A stretch of DNA of 64,000 nucleotides, taken from assembly GCA_006386115.1 (NCBI GenBank), contig VFIW01000032.1, positions 1-64,000 on the forward strand, given 5' to 3'. How positions within the stretch are numbered: the stretch's first letter is position 1; every line of letters begins with the position of its first letter. A program made the translations under genes and the position numbers. This DNA is from Globisporangium splendens (lineage: Eukaryota; Oomycota; Peronosporomycetes; Pythiales; Pythiaceae). This document shows, one piece after another, positions 30,465-42,307 of this stretch. The notes under the pieces were generated by a model that made no database searches, was not told the origin of the DNA, and saw only the letters and a list, made by a program, of their open reading frames with translations.

Positions 30465-31793
30465 GAAGGTGTCTGTGTAGCCGCAAGTAGATGTCTTAGT
30501 TGTGTCGTCATGTGAGTGCAAGTGCATTGTAGTTGTGTATTTAATTCGTTGTATATTTTCCATCAACTTGCAACCGAGTAAAGTGCAGCTCTCCAAGTCT
30601 CCATTGCGCTACCTGGCCACGTCATGCGCGTCACAAGTTGGAATCAGCATCGACGCATGCCGCGTCATCGCAATTTTGACAACCGTACTTAATGGATACA
30701 GCACAGTAGTGGATGCATCTAATTCAAATGTTCTGTATATATTTACAAAGGCTATGCGTTTTGACAGTTTTCTGAGCCTTGTGCACCTTTTTCGTTTCTT
30801 CCACACATTTTTTCATCTCCCTCGCCACTCTCCATTTGCATACCACGCAGCAATCAGCTGGAATGCAAATACAGAGGTGCCTCCTGCTTTTCTCCAAGTC
30901 CCAACCCGCTTCATGTTGCATTGCGTTATGCAAATAGAGAGACTTCTATTTCTTTTTTTCACATGGATTCATTCACTCGTGCACAGAACACGGTGTGCTT
31001 TTGATGCATCAAATATTTGGCTACACCCACTAAAACGGAGCCTCGACATCACAATTTTTAAGTCGCGCTTGTGCTGGCAACAAGTCAAGAGCGGCAGCCA
31101 CTATCACCCGACACAACGCCACAATAACCTGCGTGTGACGCCTGCCATACTCTTATAAAATAGGATCGGCACGTGTATATTTGCCAAAGAGCGCTGATGG
31201 GAATCGAAAGCCATCTGCTCGCAATTATTACCACAGTCCCCTCCTCCAGTTAAATAACCGCTGGTTTCCCTCTTTGTCTGCCATATCTCTACACTGCCAC
31301 TTGCCCAATAAATCAGGAATATTCACTATAGAGAGTTCTCCTCTCTCTTTTTTTCTCACTTATTTTGAGTGGTTGCGCAAAACAGCTGCGCTTGTAACTT
31401 TTGGGCGGTAGAAAGAGGACGGATGTCGTGCTGCCATCTGCGCGCCAATGTCTATTGCTCTGTATCTGAAACTCTAACTTTCACCCCCTCCGACTATTTC
31501 CGTTCTCTCTCTTCCTCCTCCTTCCCCCTCATGTGAAGCACAAAAGAGACGCGCGCGCATTGCCAATTGCTGCTATATATTCGCGCGTTCTCTTCCGCAG
31601 CATTAGTTGGTGCCGTAAGGGAGAGAAGCTTCCGCCCTGTCAGCAGACGACGCGCCGGCCGCCATACCGTAAGCAGCACAAGCGCGTTACGTGGCAAGAG
31701 CGTCGAGCAAGCGCGCACGCAGCGAACGCAAGCTGCGGATTCTGTTCTGGTGGCGCGACATCGTTCTCCCCCTCCCTCTTATAAGACAGCGAT
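30465..31793. other. Intergenic, 1.3 kb
   Basis: AT-richer than the genes. A 218-codon open frame (30502-31158) has no start context, no domain and odd composition, so I do not call it. The last 300 bases, before the MFS gene, are rich in CT on the plus strand, as often in oomycete promoters. Nothing else seen. Confidence 0.6.
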
Positions 31794-33986
31794 ATGGTGA
31801 GTTTCCCGATCCAGACGGGCGCCGAGGCGCCGCTGACGAGTGCGCGCGGCGCGCACACGCAGATGCTGACCAAGGACGAGCGCAAGGAGCGGTACATGGC
31901 CAAGACCCGCGCCGAGGCGTCGTATCTGTTCAAGTACCTGATCGTGACGCAGATCGTCGTGTACCTGGAGGCCGGCGCCATCCCGTGTCTGCTCGACCAG
32001 CTCAGTGTGTCTCTCGGCATGAACGCGACGCAGCAAGGCGCGCTCGGCGGCGTCGTGTACCTGGCGCTGAGTGCCGCGTCGCCACTCTGCGCGTTCTTCC
32101 TGCGCCGCTTCAACCCGCAGCACGTGCTCGGCGCGAGTCTCATCCTCAACAACATCGCCGTGCTCATGCTCGCGTTCACGCCCACGGGCTACGCGTTCAG
32201 CGCCAACATGATGATCGTCGCGCGCGGTCTCATCGGGTTCACGCAGGCATTCCCCTGCGTGTACACGCCGCTCTGGGTGGACGAATACGCGCCGCGCGAG
32301 AAGGTCGCCGGGTGGATGAGCTACCTGCAGGGCAGTGTGCCCATGGGCGTCATGCTCGGGTACTTTATCGGCACGGTGTCGAATTGGGTCGTGCCTGAGA
32401 GCTTCCAGCTCATCGAGACGTGGCGCTGGCCGTTCGTCGTACAGTTCATCGCGATGTGCCCGATCATGATTGCGATTTTCTTTGTGCCGAAGAAGCACCT
32501 GATCATCCGCAGCGACTCGGACAAGTCGCCGACTGGCAGCATCGCGAGCGCGTCCGACCACTCGAGCAACATGGCGAGCACGAGCGACATCAGCGACGAC
32601 AATCGGCCGATGGAGATCGCGGAAGAGCTCATACTGGTGGCTGGTGAGGACGAGCACCGTGTCGACATCGCTGCGCCGGCGTCATCTCCGATTGCCAAGC
32701 CGCCACCGCACAGCGAAGGGTACCTCAGCACCGATCGTTTGCTCGCGGACGACCGGAATCTACGCCACACGATTGCAGGCGGCGAGATTCCGCTCAATGG
32801 CGCGACTGGATATGGTGGTAACAGCAACGATGACGGCATGGTCCGTGGCGCACCCGTGAGTCGAAGCGGATTGCTGCGACACGAAGAAGAAGACGTGCTG
32901 CTGGCAAGTGCGAGCATGTACGGCGGCAGCAGTCAGCGCGGTCTGCGTCAGTTGGTGCAGAACCACCAGAACCACTACAGTCTCAACGAGAACGACGTGG
33001 GCTCATCGAGCTTCCGCCGCGGTGTGTCCAGTGTCCGAGGAAGTGCGTTGCTGGATGCGCCGTCGTTCGACGTGGATGCGGATCCCTCGCCGACGCCGAC
33101 GTCGGTCTCGATTGCGGGCTTGTCACCATCGTCCAAGACCAACCGTCCATCGAACTACGGTGCATTTGATACGTCGCTGCGCTCGCCGAACCGAAGCATC
33201 CTAGACGCGTCCATTCTCGAAGAAGAGTTTATCGAAGTGTACGAGCAAGGCTCGTTCTTGGAAGGTCTCTACGAGCTCGCGCACATCCCGATCTTCTGTC
33301 TGCTCGTTGCAGGTCTCACGTCGGTGTACTTTGTGGTCACGGGCGTGCAGTACTGGAGCACGATCTTCATGATCAAGTCGCTGCATGCATCCAAGTACCT
33401 TGTGAACGGTCTGTTCGTGATCGTCGCAGGAACGGGTCCGATCTTCGGCGTGTTCTACGGCGGTTGGCTCATCGACCGCTACGGCGGCTACATTGGCGTG
33501 CAGCAGCGCGCCGCATCGCTGGGTATCTGCATGATCCTCGGCATCATCGCGTTCGGTATTTCGGCCGTGACGACCTTCTTCGACGATATCTACATCACGG
33601 CGGGGTTCCTGTGGCTGCTGCTATTCTTCGGCGGATCGATCCTCCCGGCGTGCACGGGCATCTTCATCTCGGTGGTGCCGGCGCAGCACCGCGCGCTCGC
33701 GTCGTCGTTGTCGGTGATGGTCTTCAACTTGCTCGGCTACTCGCTGTCGCCGTACCTGACAGGACTGATGATGGAATGGGTGCTGTCCCACCAGAACGCG
33801 CCTGGGAGCTACTTTGAGACGTGCGACGAAGCGTGCGCGTACCGTCTCGGCTTCCGCTTCTGCCTCGTGTGGTCGTTGTGGTCGTTTATTTGCATCGGTA
33901 GCGCGTGGCGATTGGCGAAGCGCGAAGCCGAAGACGCGCGCCAGGTGCTCGAGTTCTACACGTCCAAGCACGTCGACGAATGTTAA
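31794..33986 (+). CDS. Major facilitator transporter, spinster-like, with a long central loop
   Basis: 730 residues, single exon. The first six spans occupy about residues 45-235, with the MFS-type stretch LWVDEYAPREKVAGWMSY after span 4 (about 160-178), similar in position to the spinster/SLC63 signature. A cytoplasmic loop of about 255 residues (236-490) is Ser/Asp/Gly-rich and looks disordered. Six more spans follow (about 505-720), with GPIFGVFYGGWLIDRYGG between spans 8 and 9. The substrate is unknown; spinster relatives move lysolipids or sphingosine phosphate. The loop is a likely site for phosphorylation (many SxxD/E and RSP-type sites). It converges with CSN2 360 bases on. Confidence 0.88.
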   Translation: MVSFPIQTGAEAPLTSARGAHTQMLTKDERKERYMAKTRAEASYLFKYLIVTQIVVYLEAGAIPCLLDQLSVSLGMNATQQGALGGVVYLALSAASPLCAFFLRRFNPQHVLGASLILNNIAVLMLAFTPTGYAFSANMMIVARGLIGFTQAFPCVYTPLWVDEYAPREKVAGWMSYLQGSVPMGVMLGYFIGTVSNWVVPESFQLIETWRWPFVVQFIAMCPIMIAIFFVPKKHLIIRSDSDKSPTGSIASASDHSSNMASTSDISDDNRPMEIAEELILVAGEDEHRVDIAAPASSPIAKPPPHSEGYLSTDRLLADDRNLRHTIAGGEIPLNGATGYGGNSNDDGMVRGAPVSRSGLLRHEEEDVLLASASMYGGSSQRGLRQLVQNHQNHYSLNENDVGSSSFRRGVSSVRGSALLDAPSFDVDADPSPTPTSVSIAGLSPSSKTNRPSNYGAFDTSLRSPNRSILDASILEEEFIEVYEQGSFLEGLYELAHIPIFCLLVAGLTSVYFVVTGVQYWSTIFMIKSLHASKYLVNGLFVIVAGTGPIFGVFYGGWLIDRYGGYIGVQQRAASLGICMILGIIAFGISAVTTFFDDIYITAGFLWLLLFFGGSILPACTGIFISVVPAQHRALASSLSVMVFNLLGYSLSPYLTGLMMEWVLSHQNAPGSYFETCDEACAYRLGFRFCLVWSLWSFICIGSAWRLAKREAEDARQVLEFYTSKHVDEC

Positions 33987-34346
33987 CCAGTCAATCTCTC
34001 TCCTTCAATTCAAAAAGCCAAATTCCAAATTGAACCAAATTCCACAGAAAGTAGTAGTATCATAAACCCAGGCGCGATACCCAAGGTCAGCGCCCCCTCC
34101 AGAGTCTCTCGGCGTTCACGACTCAAGACTCGACCCTTACGCCGACATCACCAGCTCTGGAAACAAATGCCTCGACCCAGAAGAAACCTCAACAAACGTT
34201 GATGGACTAACACCCCTGTTCTTTTCGCTCTTTAGCCCCTTACAGAGGGAAGAATTTCATTATTACGTGTTTTGTAGCTTCAATAGATTGCTGTTCTTGG
34301 TCTCCTCTCCTCTCCTCTTATCGCTTCCGTTCTCCTCCTCAAAGCC
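33987..34346. other. Spacer between convergent genes
   Basis: Holds both 3' UTRs (MFS gene on plus, CSN2 on minus). A TCTCC repeat near 34300-34320. Nothing else recognised. Confidence 0.6.
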
Positions 34347-36236
34347 TTAGACACCGGTGGTGATCCGGTCGACGGTGAGCGTGTGGAATTTCTCGAGGCT
34401 GTCGCACCAGTTCTGGATCGAGCTCTGGAACTTCTCCTCGGGCTTCCGGTCCAACAGCACGAGCGTGTGGTTCACCTGGTCGATCTTGGCCTCGATCTTC
34501 TGGTCGAGCACGAGCGCCGAGAGCAGCGACTCTACTTCGGCGATCGAGATGCCGTTGAGCTCGCGCGCGATGTATCGGGTGTCCATCTTCCGGTATGGCT
34601 TCACGATCTTGAGCAGCACTTTGGACCGGATCGTGCGCAGCAGGCGGTCGATGTGGTGCTTGATAAATGGATCCGCCATGACCGTGGACTGGTTGCGGCT
34701 CAGCACTTTCTCAAACGTCTTAATCTCGTCGTGCAGGAACGCATCCGTGAGTCGCGTCATCGCCACGATCTCGTTGTCGTTCTCGTACGGCTTGGCCTCC
34801 TGCGAGTCAAACACATTCACCTGCGACTCGCTCAGCATGTTGGCGAGCACGAGGTACTTGAGGCACTGCAGACGCCGCGGCTCGCCGGCTTCATCATAAC
34901 TCTTGAAGCCTTCGAAAAAATCGCTGCGGGCTTTGTCCCAATCACGCTAAAGTGCATGGCAGAAGCAAATCAATGAGAACGCCATTGACGGCATCAATAG
35001 AAAAGCAATAGCAAGACTGCTGCGCACCTGCATCATGTGCATTTTCCCGCCGCATTCTCGAATGACACCAATGATTTTCTACATTACAACAATAATAATC
35101 CGTAAGAGGCTTCGACAACACAAATTCAATATGATGAAACAGTGCTCGTTACCGGATGCGCAACACCGGACTTTGTTCGCAGCGCTTTCTCGTAGATCGA
35201 CACGAGCTTCTTGTTGTCCTTCTGCGACGTGTACATCTGAATCTGGAGCGCATACACTTCCAAGAGCTGCCGTACGTAGAAGACCCCCCAAACATGCACT
35301 CTTGTTAACCATATCAGCCGTGGAGTTCCGCTCTTGCGATCGCTTTCGTGAACGCACCTGCGTGTTCTTCTTCACTCCGTCTTCGCCATCCTCGTCCTCA
35401 CAGGAAGACAGCAGCTCCTTCACGATCTGCAAACACAAACAGAGCATACCTCCATATAAGTACACAGCATCCTACTCGTTTCACATCCACACAAAGCAAC
35501 CATACCTTGCTCAGTCGCGAGAAATCACCAATCTCGTACAATAAATTACCCAGCTTCAAGTTCGTCTTGAACCATAATCGCTATTAAAAGACAACCCCAC
35601 ATTGCGCATATTTTGTTAGATACACACATAGAGAGATCGTTATTTCGCATGCTGTGGCATAACGCAATGCTTGTTTCTCTTTCAAACACGTACCTCGTTG
35701 CGCGCTTCTTTCAGCGTTTCCAGTGTCGTCTCGTAAAATCGCTGCAAAATCTCCCAGTTCTGCCAGTACATGCAATACAACAATTCATAAGCAGCCGGCT
35801 CATATATACGCATCGGTATGTACATGGGAACGAGCGCAGATCACTGTAATGCACTCATTACCTTGCTCGTGGAGACAAAGTCGAGGATGCTGTTGATACC
35901 CTTCTCGCCGACGTTGCGCGTGACGTCGCTCTTGGTGTACCCGAGCAGCTCCTCGTACTGGCGCATGGCCTCATCGTGCTGGTGGAGCTCGAAATGCAGC
36001 TTCACGATGCGCTTGAGCGCCTTGAAGCCCCAGTCAGTCTTGTCCACCTGCATCGCGAGCACCTGGCTGAGCGCCGCGAGCGCGGCTTCGCGTTGCGGGG
36101 GCTCGCTCTCCAGGTACTGCTTGGCCGCGTAGTACTGGTTCTCGATCTGCACGTGCAGGTCGCCCTCGCCGTCCATGTCCATGTCCTCGTCCTCATCGCT
36201 GTAGTCGAACTCGTACTCCTCGTCCTCGTCCGACAT
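34347..36236 (-). CDS. CSN2: COP9 signalosome subunit 2 (CSN2)
   Basis: Seven exons join to 449 residues (human CSN2 has 443): 36236-35862, 35759-35694, 35580-35506, 35426-35358, 35266-35153, 35078-35028 and 34946-34347. All introns are GT-AG and all six are phase 0. The start [15 protein letters not shown] matches the acidic N terminus typical of CSN2. Further matches are [49 protein letters not shown] and [15 protein letters not shown]. The last exon carries the PCI domain and winged helix ([19 protein letters not shown]). CSN2 is a scaffold of the complex that removes Nedd8 from cullins; its N terminus contacts the cullin-RING ligase. The gene looks intact. Confidence 0.96.
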
Positions 36237-38340
36237 GCTCAGTGTTCTCTCTCAGATGCTCGTTCCTTTTCTTTCTCTTTGAGTATCTAATGCATGCGTG
36301 CATGTTGAGTATGATGATGGATACCGGTATACACCGATGGTTGTACCGGCACAATGACGGTACAATGTACCGAGCAAAACCTTTTCTCAGCCGGTAAGTT
36401 TGTTGACCAAACTGTTGCTTACCGGTTTCAGCTGCAGTAAAGAAGAAGATTCTTTAAACTACTATGTGGTGTGGGACACGCGAGGTTCGTTTCTTGCGAT
36501 CACGCAATCGAGGACTGACACCCTGCGCTTTCTTTGTTTGCTGTTCTGAGCTGCTCTTCAGCGTTTATGCGCACAAGGCACTTGTGGTTGCGTGGGCGAG
36601 ATGGCTGATGGCTTTTTTAATCTCACGTTTAACGCGGTGCCCGCCAGATCCCTCTCTCTCTCTCTCTCTCTCTCTCGGCAAGGAAAACCCTGGTCTTCTC
36701 AGCTTGTCGCTTGAATAAACCGATGATTGCAAGTAGACTCGCAAAGGGAACTTGGCGATTGCAGGTGGGAGGATACTACAGGTCGCTGCTGTGTTGTACA
36801 TAAAAACACAGAAGAAGAAAATCCACATTTGCGGTTTGACTGCTGACCATGCGCCAAGCCAAGACACCGACAAAGAAAAGGAATCAGACCCGTGACCTCT
36901 AAAAAATGAACACTGGTTTGTCGCTTGCGTGCACAGTGTCGGTATGAAAGAACTGCATGAGACGTTTGAAAAAGATCCAAACGAGCCTGTCTTTTATTTT
37001 TGCAATGGACTCACCACAATACACGTTTTGATTCGTACTTTGCACTTTGGTTAGTGTTCTATTTTCAAACTTTGCAAGTCGTCGTTCCTGACAGCTTAAC
37101 TTCTATTGGTGCTGTCGTCTGAGGAAAGCCTTCACTTTTGTCGTACAGTACGGACGGGAACGCTAATCGACACTGGGGGCGTCGACGACAAAGCTGAAGC
37201 TTGTTGAAGTCTGAAGCACAGACACGAAAGCGCCAGATCGCGATTTGTGGTTCATCACGAAAGAGCAAATGCGGAACCTTCTCCGCATCCACCAGCCACA
37301 CATCGAAGGTGAGAGTGAGCAAAGGTGTCCTTCCTGACTAAAAGATGCGCTCTTCGTTGACTTGAGTTCTCTGCGATATAAACATTTACGGTACATTTCC
37401 AAACAGAGTGTGATCACTCTCTTTGCAGATGATGGCGTGCGCTCTTCCGCCAAGCTACCTTCCGTTCAACGAGTCAGCGAGTTTGTGCTCGATGTGCGCA
37501 GCCTCTATGGGGTTTGCCACTTGCAGAATCCTAGAGTATTTGCAGCTGCCAACCTCTTCATTTGCTCGTTGTTGAAAAAGAGCATGCACCGGGATGGACG
37601 AGGTGGTACCCTACTTCTTTTTACACATCTCCACATCTTTGGTTGATGGTCTGTGCAGGTTTGAATGTAAGGGTTTGTGTGAAACAAAAACAGAACGCGC
37701 GTACCTAATCGCACCGAACTGAAAGGTACGCATTCGTCATTTTTTCTTGGCCCGAGCGCATGCTCACCATTCTGCAAACACACTCATCTCGTTGTACTGT
37801 AGGTTTGTATGCACCTTCCTTTTGGCAGAATCGAACTCAGGAGCGAATTGAAGAAGAGAAGCCTCGGTCTCTCGCTCTCTGTCGCACTAACTTCAACAGG
37901 TGAGGCGCAAAAGCAGCCCACTGTGGTATTTTATTGAAAGATATCGGTGACCTGATCGTGCGGAATTAATTAATAGTTGTAGCGAGCAAATTGCTCTGTT
38001 TGCTGCAATTTTCACCACCAAAAGCTGTAGATCATCGCATTTACGGTAAATTACCTACTGTTCTCTTTCATTCTATTCGATGTGTTGCGTTTTCTGTCCT
38101 CGTCTCTTGGCGCGGAGACAGCCTGTCCTGTTTCTGTAGACAATCGCGGGACCTGGGAAACGGGACAGAAACGGGCGCTGATTGCGGTGTTGCACACGCG
38201 TCTATTTCTGTAATTTGCTGCAAATCAAACGTGTCAACTGCAACCTGCTGTTGTCAGGTGCCAGTGTTGGTTCGGGGATCCCATACAATCTCCAAGATAA
38301 ACAACACGGGTCGTCCTCCCCGCATCCGCACCGCCACCCT
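36237..38340. other. Intergenic, 2.1 kb
   Basis: Contains a CT dinucleotide run (about 36651-36676) and short unrelated open frames. It must hold the CSN2 promoter on its left and the CD36 promoter on its right. No RNA gene or repeat family recognised. Confidence 0.6.
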
Positions 38341-38354
38341 TCATTTCTCAATCT
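38341..38354 (+). promoter_or_regulatory. Oomycete initiator element before CD36-like gene 1
   Basis: TCATTTCTCAATCT agrees with the oomycete core promoter TCATTYYNCAWTTT at all but one position. It lies 44 bases before the ATG at 38398 and so supports that start over the longer open frame. Confidence 0.6.
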
Positions 38355-38397
38355 GCCCCCAAGTGCTCAAGCTCGCGACCGAGAGACAAGAGGACCG

Positions 38398-40554
38398 ATG
38401 GCCGGAAGCAACGGAGCGCACACGCCCAGCGAGGCTTACGAGAAGGTGACGACGCCCGGCAAGGCTGCTGGCGCCAAGGGCCGCTGCACGCCCAACGTGA
38501 TCGGCAAGACGCTCATTGGCGTCGGCGTGTTCTTCGTGGTGCTCGGCATCCTGTACGGCACGGTGCTGCCCAAGGTGATCGACAAGAAGATCCAGTCGGG
38601 TGTCGTGACGTGTAACGCCAAGGACGCCGCCAAGGACACGTACATGGACCCGTACGGCGACTGCAAGGACTGCTCGCCGTACTACTACAACCTGCGCTTG
38701 TTCAACGTGACGAACGCCGAGGCGCACTTGAACAACAATGAGAAGCTCCAGCTCCAGGAAGTCGGACCGTATGTGTACCGCCGTCGCCAGATCAAGCTCG
38801 ACGTCAAGATCGAGAACAACCGCGCGACGTACAAGCAGTACACGTACCACACATTCGAGGCTGAGATGAGCTGCGAAGGCTGCACGGACCAGGACAACGT
38901 GATCGGATACGACGTCGGCTACTTGAACGTCATCGCGCAGGCTGGTGGCGAGCGCGCGTTCTTGAGGAGACTGGCGCTCGGTTCGTTCGCCAAGACCAAC
39001 CAGACGGGTCTGGATGATGTGATCCGAGCCAACGAAGTGCAGATGATGAAGTGGGTGAACGGGTTGAACTCGTTCGATCCGGTCGCCTTGAAGACCGTGA
39101 GTCCAGTGGTGCTCCAGTTCTTGCTCATGGGTCCATCTGCCATTTCCAGCTTGGTGCTCGACGGGTTCTCTTACAACGGTTTGTTCGTGTCCCGCACCAT
39201 CTCGCAGTGGGCGCTCGGGTATCCGAGCATGCTTGCTGGTATCGGTCTTGCGTCCAACTACAACAATGTGTGTGTGACTGGCGGCATGAACGACAAGTGC
39301 ACGGCGTGCGTTGGCAACGAAGGCACGGCGGAATGCCTGAGCATCTGGAACGAGTGCCGCAAGTGCAAGACTGGCGCCAAGGTCATGGCGATCAACTCTG
39401 TGACTTGCGCGACGCTGACCTCTATCTACGCTGCCCGCTGGGGTGAAGCGGAAGCCAAGACATGGGCTGCGGGTACGTGTGGCTATTGCTCCAAGGACAT
39501 TCCATTGTGTGCTGCGCCATTGCCTGGCATCATTGAAAAGTCTGGTCTCGACTACTCGAAGACGGCTCCATCCAGCTCGATCCTGAACAACTACGTCATG
39601 CGTACCGGATGTGATGACAAGAACTTCATCAACGAGTACGAGCAGTACGACGGATACAGAAACACTGCGTTGTGGACCAAGCTGGAGACGAACCGTAACC
39701 CAACGTTGTCGGAGATCATCGCGTTCCAGTCGTACGGTAACTGCGCGAACCCAACGGGCAACTTCTCGTGCTCGACCGTGCGTGGTAATGATGCGACGAG
39801 TCTCAAGCCAGGCGGTGCGAGCATCAGCGGCTTCGAGAAGGATCTTGACCAAGCGACGAGCAACATCTACCTGCTGCAGGCGAACCAGAACGTGACGTTG
39901 TACAACCAGTACAAGGAAGTGGATTTAGAAGGCATCACGCTGCACCGATTCGCGCCAGCCAAGGATTTGCTGACCCCATCGGAGATCAATGCCGAGTTTG
40001 GTACCGGTACTCCATACGCTGGCGTGCAGCCATTGGCTTTCACGACCAACTTCTTGGCGTACGTGTCGTACCCTCTGTTCCTGTACGGTGACAAGGAGCT
40101 GCTGGAACCATATGACCTCAAGTTGCTCGACGGTGTGATCGCCAAGCAAGACACGCTGTACGAGAACGGCGTGCTGAAGTCGGAGTACGAAGACCGCTTC
40201 ATGACGTACATTGACATTGAGGCCGGCACGGGCAAGACGATGCGTGCGCGCAAGCGTCTCCAGGCTTCGTACGCGCTCTCGTACTCTATCGCGAACTCGT
40301 CGGTCGTGATGACCGATGTGTTGTGGCCGAACCTCCAGGCCGAGGTGATCGTGCCTGCGTACTACGGCGAAGAGTCCGCGACGGCCGCGCCTAAGCGTAT
40401 CGACTACTACAAGACCATCAAGTCTCTGTTGGGCTCGTTGATCCCCGTGTTGATCGTCGGCATCGTGCTCGGATTGATCCTGGTGGGCGGTGGCTTCTTC
40501 TATCGCCGTCGCACCGCCAGCGCGTCGGGCAAATCTGCCGCTGGTGAAGTGTAA
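38398..40554 (+). CDS. CD36/LIMP-2-like scavenger receptor, paralogue 1
   Basis: 718 residues, no intron. The open frame continues upstream to 38182, but the initiator motif and paralogue alignment favour 38398. There is one membrane span near each end (about 38-60 and 675-697), short cytosolic tails and a large ectodomain between, the CD36 topology. Family marks: TVLPKVID after the first span, LFNVTNAE, EVGPYVYRRRQ and LHRFAPAKDL. A Cys-rich insert (about 295-370: KCTACVG, CRKCKTG, CGYCSKD) is longer than in animal members. CD36 proteins bind lipids, lipoproteins or lysosomal cargo; the ligand here is unknown. It is the most diverged of three neighbours. Confidence 0.9.
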   Translation: MAGSNGAHTPSEAYEKVTTPGKAAGAKGRCTPNVIGKTLIGVGVFFVVLGILYGTVLPKVIDKKIQSGVVTCNAKDAAKDTYMDPYGDCKDCSPYYYNLRLFNVTNAEAHLNNNEKLQLQEVGPYVYRRRQIKLDVKIENNRATYKQYTYHTFEAEMSCEGCTDQDNVIGYDVGYLNVIAQAGGERAFLRRLALGSFAKTNQTGLDDVIRANEVQMMKWVNGLNSFDPVALKTVSPVVLQFLLMGPSAISSLVLDGFSYNGLFVSRTISQWALGYPSMLAGIGLASNYNNVCVTGGMNDKCTACVGNEGTAECLSIWNECRKCKTGAKVMAINSVTCATLTSIYAARWGEAEAKTWAAGTCGYCSKDIPLCAAPLPGIIEKSGLDYSKTAPSSSILNNYVMRTGCDDKNFINEYEQYDGYRNTALWTKLETNRNPTLSEIIAFQSYGNCANPTGNFSCSTVRGNDATSLKPGGASISGFEKDLDQATSNIYLLQANQNVTLYNQYKEVDLEGITLHRFAPAKDLLTPSEINAEFGTGTPYAGVQPLAFTTNFLAYVSYPLFLYGDKELLEPYDLKLLDGVIAKQDTLYENGVLKSEYEDRFMTYIDIEAGTGKTMRARKRLQASYALSYSIANSSVVMTDVLWPNLQAEVIVPAYYGEESATAAPKRIDYYKTIKSLLGSLIPVLIVGIVLGLILVGGGFFYRRRTASASGKSAAGEV

Positions 40555-42307
40555 GATATCGTCGGAAACGCGCGCGAGCGTAGCACGTTTCTTTTTTAGG
40601 TTTCTCTTTGTCGATGTAAATAAAAGACCAGGGAGAAAGAACTCTCAATATATGTGAAATCCTCGTGGTGTCATGAACTATTGTCGACTCGTTTTCGGTT
40701 TGTCCGTGTGCACAGCAGGAAGATCCGCATCAACAACGTGGGACGATGGGAATGTGAACACCTGTCTGCGTGTGTACAAACGAATGCGTACACACAGATG
40801 CACAGTTTATCGCCCAACTACGAACAGCCATTTATCCTGTACGATCTGGTGCAATCAGGTGCAATTAGGATCCGCGCGTTTCCGGCAATCGCGCTCGTGA
40901 CACGACCACATTAGTATCCACTTTTCTCTCATCGAAGACGCGTGTACATGAACGCAATGGGGCTGCGACCGCTGATCTCGTCGGGAAGGAAGTGAGCTTC
41001 TCGAAGAGCTACTGCGCAAACAGCATTTTACATCCAACAGTCATCGAATATGTTTGGCAGGAGATGCGCACGTGTTACGTCGCCTTTACACACGGTAGAA
41101 AATATCGCACACGGGAAGACCAGCCTCCACTCGGCACAGTGTGCTGAGAGCGATAGTGATTAGCGGAGCGAACTCACATGCACGCGAGTGCGTCAGAGCT
41201 GACAGGTGTGCTCATCGTCACGAATGATTTGACTCTGCAAATCCTTTGGTTTACGAACCCGTGACAACAAATATACCCGAATGAATATTGTTCAAATAGT
41301 CCACATTTTTACTGCTCAGTATGGATATTTTTGTGTCTCTGATTTTCTATAGTTAGTGAGTAGTCATGAAGGATAAACTTGTTGTCATTCTTGCATTGGT
41401 GTCAGCCACCCAAAACCATAATCCGCACCGAAACAAACTCGAAAAAACCCATGATCCTGCGATGGCCAAGGATGCCAACTTCAAGACACTGAATATCACG
41501 TAGGAATGGAAACGAGGTGTTATCAATGGGAGGTGGGGACATCATCTTTGCCAACGCCAAGTGTCTGGGAAGTTCTCTCATCATCCCACTCGCCACAGCC
41601 AAAAGACTGGCGGAGCAATCAACCCGGCGGGAACAATCGCAAGCCGTCTTCCTCTGTCGTGGTGACCATCCGTTGTGGTTTCGTCTGTCGTGCGGCCCCT
41701 CACTTGGTGCTGTGATTTGTGTCGGTAGTCGTCGTCCGATTGTCGAAGCCACATGAAGGTCGATCTGTACGGCATGCATCAATAATGACCCTATTTATAT
41801 AATAATTACGACATGAGGTACAAACGTCAATAATAAAGGTTATAACTGATGGTCCCATTAACGTCATAGTCAGCATTAAATAGATAAATAGCACCCTTCT
41901 TTACGGACTTGTGTGAGGATCCCGCAGCCACGCAACAGACGGTTTCAAAGAGTCAGTCAGCTCAGGCGTTGCCCATTCGTCCCGTTTCTACCGAAAGGGT
42001 GGAGGAGCCATCCATCTGCAGCTCCCCGTGCTTCCTCTCCTTCCTTCGCAGCTTCTTCGCGCCGTCGATCGGTCGCTCAGCGCACAGCGCGTTTCCCCCT
42101 CGGCGGTGTTCTTGTCGCGGCTTCTCTCTTTCCTGCACACCCCAGAAGCACAGGCAGCAGACGACGCACAGGTAGCAGCAGTTGGATAGTTTTCTCCATT
42201 TGCGTCCCTGCAAAATCCAACAGCTACACACAGTGACACAGAGCGTGTGTGCGCGTTTTCTCGCTTGCAAATCCAAGTTAGCCATCCGGCGGTAACACAT
42301 CAGCAGC
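40555..42307. other. Intergenic, 1.75 kb
   Basis: No supported gene. AT-rich in the middle (41220-41420, 41770-41900). The last 400 bases before the next CD36 gene are more GC-rich and contain CCATTTGCGTCC, a weak initiator-like site near 42196. Confidence 0.55.

Noticed and set aside
30502..31158. 218-codon frame after the third SLC1 gene
   Set aside because: AT-rich, hydrophobic runs with no domain, lies in the 3' region of the carrier gene; may be UTR.
37820..37870. T-loop-like sequence GTTCGATTC on minus
   Set aside because: No acceptor or anticodon stem can be drawn around it, so not a tRNA.
38341..39852. 503-codon minus-strand frame opposite CD36-like gene 1
   Set aside because: Shadow of a GC-rich coding strand; strong composition bias (Arg, Val, His) and no protein-like pattern.
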